A DNA stretch of 64,000 bases. Origin: Natranaerovirga hydrolytica. Its GTDB lineage: Bacteria > Bacillota > Clostridia > Lachnospirales > DSM-24629. Below are positions 47,525 to 55,926 of the stretch, piece after piece. How positions within the stretch are numbered: the stretch's first letter is position 1; every line of letters starts with the position of its first letter. The notes beneath the pieces were generated by a model. That model did not search any database. It had not been told where the DNA came from and saw only the letters and a program-made list of their open reading frames with translations. The stretch is from assembly GCF_004339095.1 (NCBI RefSeq), contig NZ_SMGQ01000012.1:372001-436000 (forward strand), read 5' to 3'. Made by a program: the position numbers and the translations under genes.

Positions 47525-49018
47525 ATGAAAAGAGAAAGATGGGGATCGAAAAGTATTTTTATCTTAGCTGCAATTGGTTCAGCAGTAGGTCTAGGTAATG
47601 CCTGGCGTTTTCCTGGACAAGCTTATGCAAACGGAGGCGGTGCATTCTTTATTCCGTACTTCGTTGCATTGTTAACAGCGGGATTGCCTTTATTGATTAT
47701 GGAATTAGCAATTGGTAAGAAGTATCAATCCGGTGCACCAACAGCTTTTAGAAAAATGGGTAAGAAAAAAGGTTTTGAATGGATTGGTTGGTGGCCATTG
47801 GCTACAAGTTTCGTGATTGTTTCCTATTATGCCATAATAATGGCGTGGACGTTTAACTATTTATGGCATTCTTTAAGTATGGCATGGTCAAGTGGTAGTG
47901 AAGACTTTTTTTATGGGGAAGTATTACAATTAACAGAATCACCAGGCGTATTAGGTGGATTTAATGTACCCATACTTATTGGTCTTGTATTAACTTGGAT
48001 ATTTGTATGGTATTGTATTAGAAATGGTGTGCAATCCGTAGGTAAAATCGTAAAATGGACTGTTCCAGTGCCAATAGCTTTATTAGTCATTCTTGGTATT
48101 AGAGCACTAACATTACCAGGTGCTATGGAAGGGATTAACTATTACTTATCACCAAATTGGTCAAAGCTATTAGATATTAATGTTTGGGCAGCAGCGTATG
48201 GTCAAATATTCTTTAGTTTATCTGTTCTTTTTGGTATTATGATTGCTTACTCAAGTTTCTTACCAGAAGATGCAGATGTACCAGCAAATGGTATTATTAT
48301 TGCCTTTTCCAACAGTATTATCAGTTTTATTGCTGGTTTTGCAGTATTTGGTACCCTTGGATTTTTACAACACTCGACAGGGATATTAATTGAAGATATG
48401 ACAGTAGCAGGACCAGGATTAGCCTTTGTTACGTATCCAGCTGCAATGGCTGAGTTACCAGGAGGTATATGGGTTCAAGTCATCTTCTCATTAACGTTCT
48501 TCTTAATGTTATTAACATTAGGTATTGACTCAGCATTTTCAATTGTAGAAGGTATTGTAACCGGTTTAGTGGATAAATTTGGTTGGAATAAAAGAAAGAC
48601 TGTTACAGCTGTATGTATAGCAGGACTTGCAGGCGGATTAATCTTTGCAACCAATGCGGGATTATACTGGTTAGATATCGTAGATCATTGGGTAAATGAC
48701 TATAACCTTATTATTATTGGTATTGTAGAATGTATAGTTGTTGGCTGGATATATGGTGCCAACAAGCTAAGAGACTATTTTAACTCTACCTCAAACGTTA
48801 AGTTTGGTAAATGGTGGGAGATTATGATTAAATATGTTACACCATTAAGTTTATTGGTTATTAATGTTCTGTACTTAGTAGATAACTTAAAAGAAGCATA
48901 TGATGGATACGATATGCAGTACCTCATTATTGGTGGTTGGGGTGTTGTATTGGTAACAATTATTGTAGGCTTCATATTTACTGTATTAAAAGGTAAAGAA
49001 GATACTCAAGCAAGTTAA
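47525..49018 (+). CDS. Neurotransmitter:sodium symporter family transporter
   Basis: Sodium-coupled amino-acid importer of the LeuT fold, 497 residues with about 12 hydrophobic segments. The first segment has the sodium/substrate site: GSAVGLGNAWRFPGQAYANGGGAFFIPYF (about 18-46). Later blocks are ELAIGKKYQSG and FSLSVLFGIMIAYSSF (segment 6). The next gene encodes a MetS-like small subunit, so methionine or alanine uptake is the best guess. Sodium coupling fits an alkaline or saline habitat. Confidence 0.93.
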   Translation: MKRERWGSKSIFILAAIGSAVGLGNAWRFPGQAYANGGGAFFIPYFVALLTAGLPLLIMELAIGKKYQSGAPTAFRKMGKKKGFEWIGWWPLATSFVIVSYYAIIMAWTFNYLWHSLSMAWSSGSEDFFYGEVLQLTESPGVLGGFNVPILIGLVLTWIFVWYCIRNGVQSVGKIVKWTVPVPIALLVILGIRALTLPGAMEGINYYLSPNWSKLLDINVWAAAYGQIFFSLSVLFGIMIAYSSFLPEDADVPANGIIIAFSNSIISFIAGFAVFGTLGFLQHSTGILIEDMTVAGPGLAFVTYPAAMAELPGGIWVQVIFSLTFFLMLLTLGIDSAFSIVEGIVTGLVDKFGWNKRKTVTAVCIAGLAGGLIFATNAGLYWLDIVDHWVNDYNLIIIGIVECIVVGWIYGANKLRDYFNSTSNVKFGKWWEIMIKYVTPLSLLVINVLYLVDNLKEAYDGYDMQYLIIGGWGVVLVTIIVGFIFTVLKGKEDTQAS

Positions 49019-49035
49019 AAAAGGAGTTGGACAAT

Positions 49036-49122
49036 ATGGATTTAGGTGCAATATTAATGTTAGTTTTTGCGGTTATCTTTTTAGGCGGAGGCTTATTGTT
49101 TGGATTAAGTAAATTGAACTAA
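49036..49122 (+). CDS. MetS-like small subunit of NSS transporter
   Basis: A 28-residue single-segment peptide: MDLGAILMLVFAVIFLGG, then GLLFGLSKLN. AAGGAGTTGG lies 8-15 bases upstream, and it starts 17 bases after the transporter stop, before a terminator. Tiny hydrophobic proteins of this kind (MetS with MetP in corynebacteria) are needed for activity of some NSS transporters. It is below usual ORF length limits and is easily missed. Confidence 0.85.
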   Translation: MDLGAILMLVFAVIFLGGGLLFGLSKLN

Positions 49123-49136
49123 ATAAAAATGACAAG

Positions 49137-49175
49137 AAAAAATACTTACTGTTGTTGACGCAGTAAGTATTTTTT
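49137..49175 (+). terminator. Terminator after the NSS operon
   Basis: AAAAAATACTTACTG (49137-49151), 9-base loop, perfect complement (49161-49175), ending in six T. Confidence 0.93.
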
Positions 49176-49207
49176 CTTTACTTGTAAAGCATATAAGAAA
49201 ATCAATT

Positions 49208-49245
49208 AAAGCCTAATGTATTTGTGCATTAGGCTTTAATTTTTA
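49208..49245 (+). terminator. Second hairpin terminator before uvrC
   Basis: AAAGCCTAATG (49208-49218) and CATTAGGCTTT (49227-49237), followed by AATTTTTA. It backs up the first terminator. Confidence 0.8.
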
Positions 49246-49258
49246 TTTGAAAGGATGA

Positions 49259-49287
49259 TTGATTTTATGTAGGGTTAACTATATAAT
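49259..49287 (+). promoter_or_regulatory. uvrC promoter
   Basis: TTGATT (49259-49264), 17 bases, TATAAT (49282-49287). No SOS box is seen here, unlike uvrB. Confidence 0.7.
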
Positions 49288-49339
49288 AAGATAAAACAAT
49301 TCATTGGTACAAATAAGTTGTTTTAAAGGAGCAATGATT

Positions 49340-51199
49340 ATGTTTGACATACAAGAAGAACTCAAAAAACTTCCTGATAAACCAGGGGTTTATATAATGA
49401 AAAATAAAAACGATGAAATTATATATATTGGTAAAGCCATTAATCTTAAAAATAGAGTCAGACAGTACTTTCAAAGCAGTAGAAATATGATGACAAAGAT
49501 TCAAAAAATGGTTTCACATATTAGCTATTTTGAATATACCGTTACGGATTCAGAATTGGAAGCGTTAATATTAGAAAGCAATTTAATTAAGCAACATAAG
49601 CCTAAGTACAATACAAGATTAAAAGATGATAAGCATTATCCTTATATAAAGGTAACGGTTAATGAAGCATACCCAAGGGTTGTCTTTACGCGTCAGATGA
49701 AAAAAGACAAATCAAAGTATTTTGGCCCTTATACAAATGGAACAGCTGTAAAAGAAACCATAGATTTAATACAAAAAATATGGAAAATCAGAACATGCAA
49801 TCGTAATTTGCCAAGAGATATAGGCAAACAAAGACCTTGCTTAAATTATCATATTGGTCAATGTTCGGCACCGTGTCAAGGGTATGTTAGTGAAGGATCT
49901 TACAATAAAATGATAGATGAAATTATGAGTTTTCTTGGAGGAAAGTTTGACAAAGTAACAAAAGACCTTGAAGAAAAAATGCAAGAAGCAGCACATAACT
50001 TAGAGTTTGAGAAGGCAGCTGAACTTAGAGATCAGATTAATAGTGTTAAAAGTATCTCAGAAAAACAAAAAGCCATTAACGCTTCCATGGAAGATCAAGA
50101 CATTATTGCCTTTGCGAGAGCTTTTGACGAAGCATTGGTACAAGTGTTTTTTATTAGAAGTGGTAAGCTCATTGGCAAAGAGCATTTTAGACTGGATAAA
50201 GTAGAAGAGTTAAGTAGAGAAGCAGTTATGACAACATTTATCAAACAATTTTATTCAGGAACCCCCTTTATACCAAAAGAAATCGTTGTACAAGAAGATA
50301 TTGAAGAAAATGAATTGATTGCCCAGTGGTTAAGTGAAAAAAGAGGTCAAAAAGTATATATCAAAAAACCCGTCAAAGGTGAAAAATCTAAATTAGTAGA
50401 ATTGGCGGCAAAAAATGCAATGCTAACGTTAGAACAGTTCGGTGAACGTATTAGAAGAGAAGAAAAAAGAACCCAAGGTGCTGTAAAAGAAATAGAAAAG
50501 TACTTAGGAGTAGACTTTGAGATTAAAAGAATAGAAGCATATGATATTTCTAACATTGGTGGGTTCCAATCAGTAGGCTCTATGATTGTCTACGAAGAAG
50601 GCAAACCTAAAAGAAGTGATTATAGAAAATTTAAGATTAAATGGGTAAAAGGACCAAATGACTATGCAAGTATGGAGGAAGTTCTTACGAGACGATTAAC
50701 CCATGCCATAAGAGAAGCAAAAGAATTAGAAGAAAAAGGGTTAGAAAAAGAATACGGTAAGTTTACAAAGTTACCAGATATAATCTTTATGGATGGTGGC
50801 AAAGGACAAGTGGGTATTGCACAAAAAGTATTAAATCATTTAAATATGAATATTCCTGTATGTGGTATGGTAAAAGATGACATGCATAGAACAAGAGGTT
50901 TATATTATAATAATGAAGAAATTGTAATTGATAAACATTCAGAAGCGTTTAAATTGCTTACAAGAATTCAAGATGAAGTGCATCGATTTGCCATAGAATA
51001 CCACAGGAAAATAAGAAGTAAAAATCAAGTCCAATCCATATTAGACGAAATCAGTGGAATAGGAGAAGTTCGAAGAAAGTCTCTAATAAAACACTTTAAA
51101 TCTGTTGAGAAAATAAAAAAAGCAACGGTGGAAGAATTAGAGTCAGTAGACAATATGAATAAAAAATCTGCTGAGGCGGTTTATCATTTTTTTCATTAA
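49340..51199 (+). CDS. uvrC: Excinuclease ABC subunit UvrC
   Basis: Dual-incision nuclease of excision repair, about 619 residues. GIY-YIG domain at the start ([31 protein letters not shown]), a cysteine cluster ([19 protein letters not shown]), a UVR domain ([17 protein letters not shown]), an RNase H-like domain ([28 protein letters not shown]) and C-terminal HhH motifs. ATG 49340 is 8 bases after AAAGGAG; ATG 49334 is in frame but too close. It is separate from uvrBA. Confidence 0.96.
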   Translation: MFDIQEELKKLPDKPGVYIMKNKNDEIIYIGKAINLKNRVRQYFQSSRNMMTKIQKMVSHISYFEYTVTDSELEALILESNLIKQHKPKYNTRLKDDKHYPYIKVTVNEAYPRVVFTRQMKKDKSKYFGPYTNGTAVKETIDLIQKIWKIRTCNRNLPRDIGKQRPCLNYHIGQCSAPCQGYVSEGSYNKMIDEIMSFLGGKFDKVTKDLEEKMQEAAHNLEFEKAAELRDQINSVKSISEKQKAINASMEDQDIIAFARAFDEALVQVFFIRSGKLIGKEHFRLDKVEELSREAVMTTFIKQFYSGTPFIPKEIVVQEDIEENELIAQWLSEKRGQKVYIKKPVKGEKSKLVELAAKNAMLTLEQFGERIRREEKRTQGAVKEIEKYLGVDFEIKRIEAYDISNIGGFQSVGSMIVYEEGKPKRSDYRKFKIKWVKGPNDYASMEEVLTRRLTHAIREAKELEEKGLEKEYGKFTKLPDIIFMDGGKGQVGIAQKVLNHLNMNIPVCGMVKDDMHRTRGLYYNNEEIVIDKHSEAFKLLTRIQDEVHRFAIEYHRKIRSKNQVQSILDEISGIGEVRRKSLIKHFKSVEKIKKATVEELESVDNMNKKSAEAVYHFFH

Positions 51200-51234
51200 A
51201 AGAAGAGCAATAATAGCACAAAAATCTAAAATAA

Positions 51235-51263
51235 TTGAAGGGTTTAGGCTTATATGGTAAAAT
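51235..51263 (+). promoter_or_regulatory. hprK promoter
   Basis: TTGAAG (51235-51240), 17 bases, TAAAAT (51258-51263). Confidence 0.55.
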
Positions 51264-51297
51264 AAAAGGTAACTAATTCAATCGTTGGAGGTAAATT

Positions 51298-52245
51298 ATG
51301 TACACTGTAGGTTTGACAAAAATTGTAGAAAGAATGGAATTAAAGAACTTAACCCCTAATATTTCAATAGAAGATATTAATATTAATCAATCAGATATTA
51401 ATAGACCAGCACTACAGTTAGCAGGATTTTTTGATTACTTTGATTCTGAAAGGGTACAGATTATTGGCAAGGTAGAATATACATACTTAGAAAAAATGTC
51501 CGAGAAATATAGATTTCAAGTAATAGAGGCATTGTTTCAAAGTAAAATACCGTGTTTGATTTTTTGTAAAGGATTAGAACCTACAGAAGATATAATGACA
51601 TTAGCACGTAAACATAATATCCCTGTGCTTTCCACAGAAAAAACCACATCTTCTTTTATGGCAGAATTAATAAGATATTTAAAAGTAGAGCTTGCCCCTC
51701 GTATGTCTATACACGGTGTATTAGTAGATGTATATGGTGAAGGGGTCTTAATAATGGGAGAAAGTGGTATCGGTAAAAGTGAAGCGGCTTTAGAACTTAT
51801 TAAAAGAGGTCATCGATTGGTAGCAGATGATGTGGTAGAGATAAAAAAAGTCAGTGATGATGAATTGGTCGGAACTTGCCCAGATATTATAAGATATTTA
51901 ATTGAACTGAGAGGCATTGGTATTATCGATTGTAAAACACTGTTTGGAGTAGAAAGCGTAAAAGAAACGCAAAATATAAATCTAGTTATTAAACTTGAAG
52001 AATGGGATAAATCAAAAGAATACGACCGATTAGGGCTAGAAGATGAATATATAGAGTTTCTAGGTAATAAAATTATATGTCAATCTATTCCAATAAGACC
52101 AGGTAGAAATTTAGCAGTTATAGTGGAATCTGCAGCTGTTAACCATAGACAAAAACAAATGGGATATAATGCAGCATTAGAATTTAATAATCGTGTAATG
52201 AGTAACTTGGAAAGCAAAAAAAAGAGTAATGAAGCGAAAAAGTAA
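51298..52245 (+). CDS. hprK: HPr kinase/phosphorylase
   Basis: Phosphorylates HPr and Crh on Ser46 in response to glycolytic state, feeding carbon catabolite repression through CcpA. 315 residues. Walker A GESGIGKS lies at 154-161, H139 is the conserved catalytic-site histidine, and the signature loop LRGIGIIDCKTLFG follows near 205. The N-terminal domain is normal. A Crh-like target is encoded 3 kb downstream. Confidence 0.96.
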   Translation: MYTVGLTKIVERMELKNLTPNISIEDININQSDINRPALQLAGFFDYFDSERVQIIGKVEYTYLEKMSEKYRFQVIEALFQSKIPCLIFCKGLEPTEDIMTLARKHNIPVLSTEKTTSSFMAELIRYLKVELAPRMSIHGVLVDVYGEGVLIMGESGIGKSEAALELIKRGHRLVADDVVEIKKVSDDELVGTCPDIIRYLIELRGIGIIDCKTLFGVESVKETQNINLVIKLEEWDKSKEYDRLGLEDEYIEFLGNKIICQSIPIRPGRNLAVIVESAAVNHRQKQMGYNAALEFNNRVMSNLESKKKSNEAKK

Positions 52246-52349
52246 TCCTTTAAGAGTTAGCAATAAAAGCAGTTATAGGCATAAGTCAAATAAGAAGAAA
52301 ATATAAATAGGTAAAAAGTAAGTTATAATACTGTATAAAACAGGTAGAA

Positions 52350-52524
52350 AACTAAAGACTATCGTTGATAACCTGTGTAGCTGGTAGGTTTTGAGCTGCA
52401 TAAGGCAGGTTAATATGATAGTGTCATTTGCAAACTTGCTCGCAAGGATTTAGTTTTTATATTTTCATTGATAACCTGTGTAGCTAGTAGGTTTTGAGCT
52501 ACATAAGACAGGTTAATATAAAAA
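52350..52524 (+). repeat. Structured intergenic repeat, copy R4 (modules 2'-1-2')
   Basis: Two 2' hairpins flank one module 1. First 2': AACCTGTGTAGCT (52370-52382) with AGCTGCATAAGGCAGGTT. Module 1: TTGCAAACTTGCTCGCAAGGATTTAG (52428-52453). Second 2': TGTAGCT pairs perfectly with AGCTACA, then AGACAGGTTAATAT. The first copy has GCTGCA where the second has GCTACA, a G-U versus A-U pair. It fills most of the 312-base hprK-murB gap. Confidence 0.85.
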
Positions 52525-52557
52525 GTGTTGGTATTATAATTGGAAGGATAGGAATAA

Positions 52558-53466
52558 ATGAATAATAAAGCGTTGTATAAGGAATTAGTAACCCTATTAG
52601 ATAAAGAAGATATATTACTTAATGAACCGATGCGTAATCATACTTCGTTTAAAATAGGGGGACCAGTTGACTTTTTCTTATTACCAAGAAATCCAGAAGA
52701 ATTGGCACAAGTCATTACACTTTGTAAAAAAGAAAGTGTTCCTTATTGTATAATAGGCAATGGTAGTAATTTATTGGTAAAAGATGAAGGGTTTAGAGGG
52801 GTTATCATTCAAGTTTATAAAAACTTGAGTCAAGTGACAATAGAAGATACAACAGTCAAAGCGCAAGCAGGTATCTTACTCTCTACATTATCTAAAAAAA
52901 TATGCAAAGCAGGGTTAAAAGGCTTTGAATTTGCCAGTGGCATCCCAGGTACTTTAGGCGGTGCAGTTTGTATGAATGCAGGAGCCTATGGTGGCGAAAT
53001 AAGTCATGTCATCGTTTCGGCTACAGTAATAGACCATGATGGCAATTTAATAAGCCTTGATAAAGAACAATTGGAATTAGGCTATAGAACCAGTATCATA
53101 CAAAAAAACAATCTAATTGTTGTTAATGCACAATTAGAACTTGTTAAAGGCGATGTGGAAGAAATACAAGACATTATAAAGGATCTTAATAATAGAAGAA
53201 AAGAAAAACAACCATTAGAATTACCAAGCGCTGGGAGTACCTTTAAAAGACCTACAGGATATTATGCAGGTAAACTAATAATGGATGCAGGACTTAGAGG
53301 TTACAGAATTGGTGATGCTCAAATTTCACAGAAACACTGTGGGTTTATTGTTAATGTTGGAAAGGCTTCAGCAGAAGATGTTATAAAGCTCATTCAATAC
53401 GTACAAAAAGAAGTTAAAGATAAATTTCAAGTCGATTTAGAAACAGAAGTTAGAATCATTGGATAA
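52558..53466 (+). CDS. murB: UDP-N-acetylenolpyruvoylglucosamine reductase
   Basis: FAD enzyme that makes UDP-MurNAc for peptidoglycan. 302 residues. FAD-binding blocks NHTSFKIGGPVDFFLLP, IIGNGSNLLVKDEGFRGVII, GFEFASGIPGTLGGAVCMNAGAYGGEI, and the active-site SAGSTFKRP with the later AQISQKHCGFIVN. Short type IIb length. It leads the rapZ-whiA-crh group. Confidence 0.96.
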   Translation: MNNKALYKELVTLLDKEDILLNEPMRNHTSFKIGGPVDFFLLPRNPEELAQVITLCKKESVPYCIIGNGSNLLVKDEGFRGVIIQVYKNLSQVTIEDTTVKAQAGILLSTLSKKICKAGLKGFEFASGIPGTLGGAVCMNAGAYGGEISHVIVSATVIDHDGNLISLDKEQLELGYRTSIIQKNNLIVVNAQLELVKGDVEEIQDIIKDLNNRRKEKQPLELPSAGSTFKRPTGYYAGKLIMDAGLRGYRIGDAQISQKHCGFIVNVGKASAEDVIKLIQYVQKEVKDKFQVDLETEVRIIG

Positions 53467-53493
53467 AAAATAGCTTACTGAAAGGATGAAATT

Positions 53494-54354
53494 ATGAGGT
53501 TTGTCATAGTTACAGGTATGTCAGGAGCAGGTAAAAGTACAGCTTTAAAAATGTTAGAGGACATTGGGTTTTTCTGTGTAGATAATTTGCCAACAGCCTT
53601 AACAAAGAAATTTGCTGAAATATGTCTTGAATCAAAGTCTAGTATTAATAAGGTTGCCTTAGGCATAGATATAAGAACGAGTCAAGAATTCAATGAGTTT
53701 TTTAGTGATTTAGAAGAACTGAATCAAAGACAATTAGATTATGATGTTCTTTTTTTAGATTCGTCTGATGACATACTAATAAAAAGATATAAAGAAACGA
53801 GAAGAAAACATCCTTTGGTAGAAGGTGGACGTATTCAAGATGGTATTAATAAAGAGCGGGTTATCTTAGACTATGTAAAAGAAAGAGCCCATTATATTAT
53901 TGATACAAGTAATTTACTGACAAGAGAATTAAAAGCAGAATTGAATAAAATCTTTATTGAAGAAAAAAAATATAGCAATTTATTTATTACCATACTATCC
54001 TTTGGATTCAAATATGGTATCCCTTCAGATTCTGATTTAGTATTTGATGTAAGATTTATACCTAATCCTTATTATATTAAAGAGCTTAGACCAAAAACAG
54101 GAGAAGATAAGGTGATACAAGACTATGTCATGAAGTGGGACGTATCTAAAAACTTTGTGGATAAGCTAGAGGATATGTTACAATTTTTAATTCCAAATTA
54201 TATACAAGAAGGTAAAAATCAGTTGGTTATCAGTATTGGTTGTACTGGAGGCAAGCATAGATCTGTAACGCTAGCCAATAAAATATATGATAAATTATCA
54301 AACAGTGAGTACAGTATCAAAAAATATCATAGAGACATAAAAAAAGATAAATAA
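53494..54354 (+). CDS. rapZ: RapZ/YvcJ nucleotide-binding protein
   Basis: P-loop protein of 286 residues. Walker A GMSGAGKS lies at 8-15, followed by LEDIGFFCVDNLPTAL. The C-terminal domain has FGFKYGIPSDSDLVFDVRFIPNPYYI and ISIGCTGGKHRSV. In E. coli RapZ controls GlmS small RNAs; the Gram-positive YvcJ binds GTP and affects competence. In Bacillus the order is rapZ-yvcK-whiA-crh; here yvcK is absent. Confidence 0.94.
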   Translation: MRFVIVTGMSGAGKSTALKMLEDIGFFCVDNLPTALTKKFAEICLESKSSINKVALGIDIRTSQEFNEFFSDLEELNQRQLDYDVLFLDSSDDILIKRYKETRRKHPLVEGGRIQDGINKERVILDYVKERAHYIIDTSNLLTRELKAELNKIFIEEKKYSNLFITILSFGFKYGIPSDSDLVFDVRFIPNPYYIKELRPKTGEDKVIQDYVMKWDVSKNFVDKLEDMLQFLIPNYIQEGKNQLVISIGCTGGKHRSVTLANKIYDKLSNSEYSIKKYHRDIKKDK

Positions 54355-54368
54355 AGGAAGTGAAAAAG

Positions 54369-55331
54369 GTGTCTTTTTCAACCAATGTAAAAGAAGAAAT
54401 AGCAAGGCATCTTGGGCATGGGAGACATTGTGAGTTGGCAGAGATAGCAGCCATTATTAATATGTGTGGTAAAGTGAACATAATGTCTCCAACTGAAGCT
54501 ACAATAAAAATTCAAACTGAAAATGCAGCTGTAGCAAGAAAATACTTTACATTAATCAAAAAAACGTTTAATATTAATATTGAGATACTCATTAGAAAAA
54601 ACACCTATCTTAAAAAAAATAGAGTATACATTTTAATGGTCACAAATGCCATTAAAGGCATGACCATTTTAAAAGCCACAAAGTTAGTCAAAGAGAAAAA
54701 TGGCATGTGCAAAAAGAATTACAATATTAATCCATTATTAATACAAAGTACTTGCTGTAAGAGGGCTTATATAAGAGGTGCTTTTTTAGGTGGAGGGTCT
54801 TTAAGTGACCCAGAAAAAACATATCATCTAGAGTTTGTTAATCCCAATAAAACACATAGTTTAGATTTGCAAAAATTAATACAAACCTTTGATATAGATG
54901 CTAAAATAGTACAAAGAAAAAAATATTATATTGTATATATAAAAGAAGGTACTAAGATAGTTGATTTATTAAATATTATGGAAGCACATATTGCATTAAT
55001 GGATTTGGAAAATGTTAGGATTTTAAAAGAAATGAGAAACAACGTTAATCGGTTAGTCAACTGCGAAACTGCAAATCTTAATAAAACAGTATCCGCATCA
55101 GTCAAGCAAGTTGAAGACATAAAGTTTATTGAAGCAACTATTGGTCTTAACACATTACCAGAGCCTCTTGAAGATATGGCAAGAGTTAGACTAGAGCATA
55201 CTTCAGAAAGCTTAAAGGAACTAGGTACTTATTTAAATCCGCCTGTAGGTAAATCAGGCGTTAATCATAGGCTTAGAAAAATAAGTAATATAGCACAAAA
55301 CTTAAGGGATGAAAAGGGAGGAGAACTATGA
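54369..55331 (+). CDS. whiA: DNA-binding protein WhiA
   Basis: Gram-positive regulator related to LAGLIDADG endonucleases, tied to division and chromosome segregation. About 320 residues. The N-terminus (SFSTNVKEEIARHLG), CCKRAYIRGAFLGGGSLSDPEKTYHLEFV (LAGLIDADG-like region) and a C-terminal HTH (LPEPLEDMARVRLEHTSESLKELGTYLNPPVGKSGVNHRLRKI) are plain. GTG 54369 gives the usual MSFS start; GTG 54360 is in frame. It overlaps crh by 4 bases. Confidence 0.93.
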   Translation: MSFSTNVKEEIARHLGHGRHCELAEIAAIINMCGKVNIMSPTEATIKIQTENAAVARKYFTLIKKTFNINIEILIRKNTYLKKNRVYILMVTNAIKGMTILKATKLVKEKNGMCKKNYNINPLLIQSTCCKRAYIRGAFLGGGSLSDPEKTYHLEFVNPNKTHSLDLQKLIQTFDIDAKIVQRKKYYIVYIKEGTKIVDLLNIMEAHIALMDLENVRILKEMRNNVNRLVNCETANLNKTVSASVKQVEDIKFIEATIGLNTLPEPLEDMARVRLEHTSESLKELGTYLNPPVGKSGVNHRLRKISNIAQNLRDEKGGEL

Positions 55332-55585
55332 TAAAAAAATCTATTAAAGTAAAGTTAGCTTCAGGATTTGAAGCAAGGCCTGTTGCCTTATTTGTACAAG
55401 TGGCTAGTAAATTTGAGTCAAGCATATATGTTGAGATGGAAGAGAAAAAAGTCAATGCCAAAAGCATTATGGGAATGATGAGTTTAGGTGTATTAGAAGG
55501 CGAAGAAATAACCGTAGTAGCTGAAGGAACAGATGAAGAAGAGGCTATCAAAGAAATTGAAGAATATTTAAGTGAATCAGAATAA
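55328..55585 (+). CDS. crh: Crh-like HPr-family protein lacking His15
   Basis: 85-residue HPr fold. Position 15, the PTS phosphorylation site (His in HPr, Gln in Bacillus Crh), is glutamate: SGFEARPVALFV with E15 and R17. Ser46 in NAKSIMGMMSLGV is intact, so HprK can phosphorylate it while enzyme I cannot. It therefore looks like a regulatory Crh that works with CcpA, not a PTS carrier. Position after whiA matches Bacillus crh. Confidence 0.87.
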   Translation: MIKKSIKVKLASGFEARPVALFVQVASKFESSIYVEMEEKKVNAKSIMGMMSLGVLEGEEITVVAEGTDEEEAIKEIEEYLSESE

Positions 55586-55608
55586 AACACGGTTATCCGT
55601 GTTTTTTT
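55584..55608 (+). terminator. Terminator after crh
   Basis: AAAACACGG (55584-55592), TTAT loop, CCGTGTTTT (55597-55605) and more T. The stem starts at the crh stop codon. Confidence 0.92.
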
Positions 55609-55710
55609 ATTTTCCAAAACTAACCACTATATATAATAAAATTTAACAAATACTACAATTAAAGACGTAGATTATACGATACAGCAAAAAATTTAAAAAT
55701 GCTGTAAATA

Positions 55711-55828
55711 GAGGTGTAATATGAAAGTCTAATTTGCAAACTTACTTGTAAAGATTTGGAAATTAAACGTTCAAAAAAACATATGTCTTTTACGCCAGTA
55801 AGAGGTATAAGTTGAGATAAAATGAAGT
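55711..55828 (+). repeat. Structured intergenic repeat, copy R3a (modules 1+2)
   Basis: TTGCAAACTTACTTGTAAAGATTTGG forms the core of module 1 (near 55734-55759), with stem AGTCTAATTT/AAATTAAAC slightly decayed. Module 2 pairs CTTTTAC with GTAAGAG across GCCA (about 55787-55804). It starts with TAATATGAAAGTCTAATTT, the same edge that ends the YibE/F gene at 15.06 kb. Just upstream, ACAGCA (55681) and TGCTGT (55699) form an unrelated small hairpin. Confidence 0.8.
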
Positions 55829-55926
55829 CTTCATTTCAAGCGTGCTTACAAGGATTGGAAGATTGGACTTTTATGGATAACCTATGTAGCGGATGGGTTT
55901 AGAGATATATATGGGAGGTTAGTATG
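55829..55926 (+). repeat. Structured intergenic repeat, copy R3b (degenerate 1 + 2')
   Basis: A decayed module 1 (CGTGCTTACAAGGATTGG, near 55840) is followed by 2': AACCTATGTAGC (55879-55890) and, farther on, GGGAGGTTAGTATG. The AGGTT end of the hairpin and its ATG are the ribosome site and start codon of the OpuAC gene at 55924. Confidence 0.78.
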
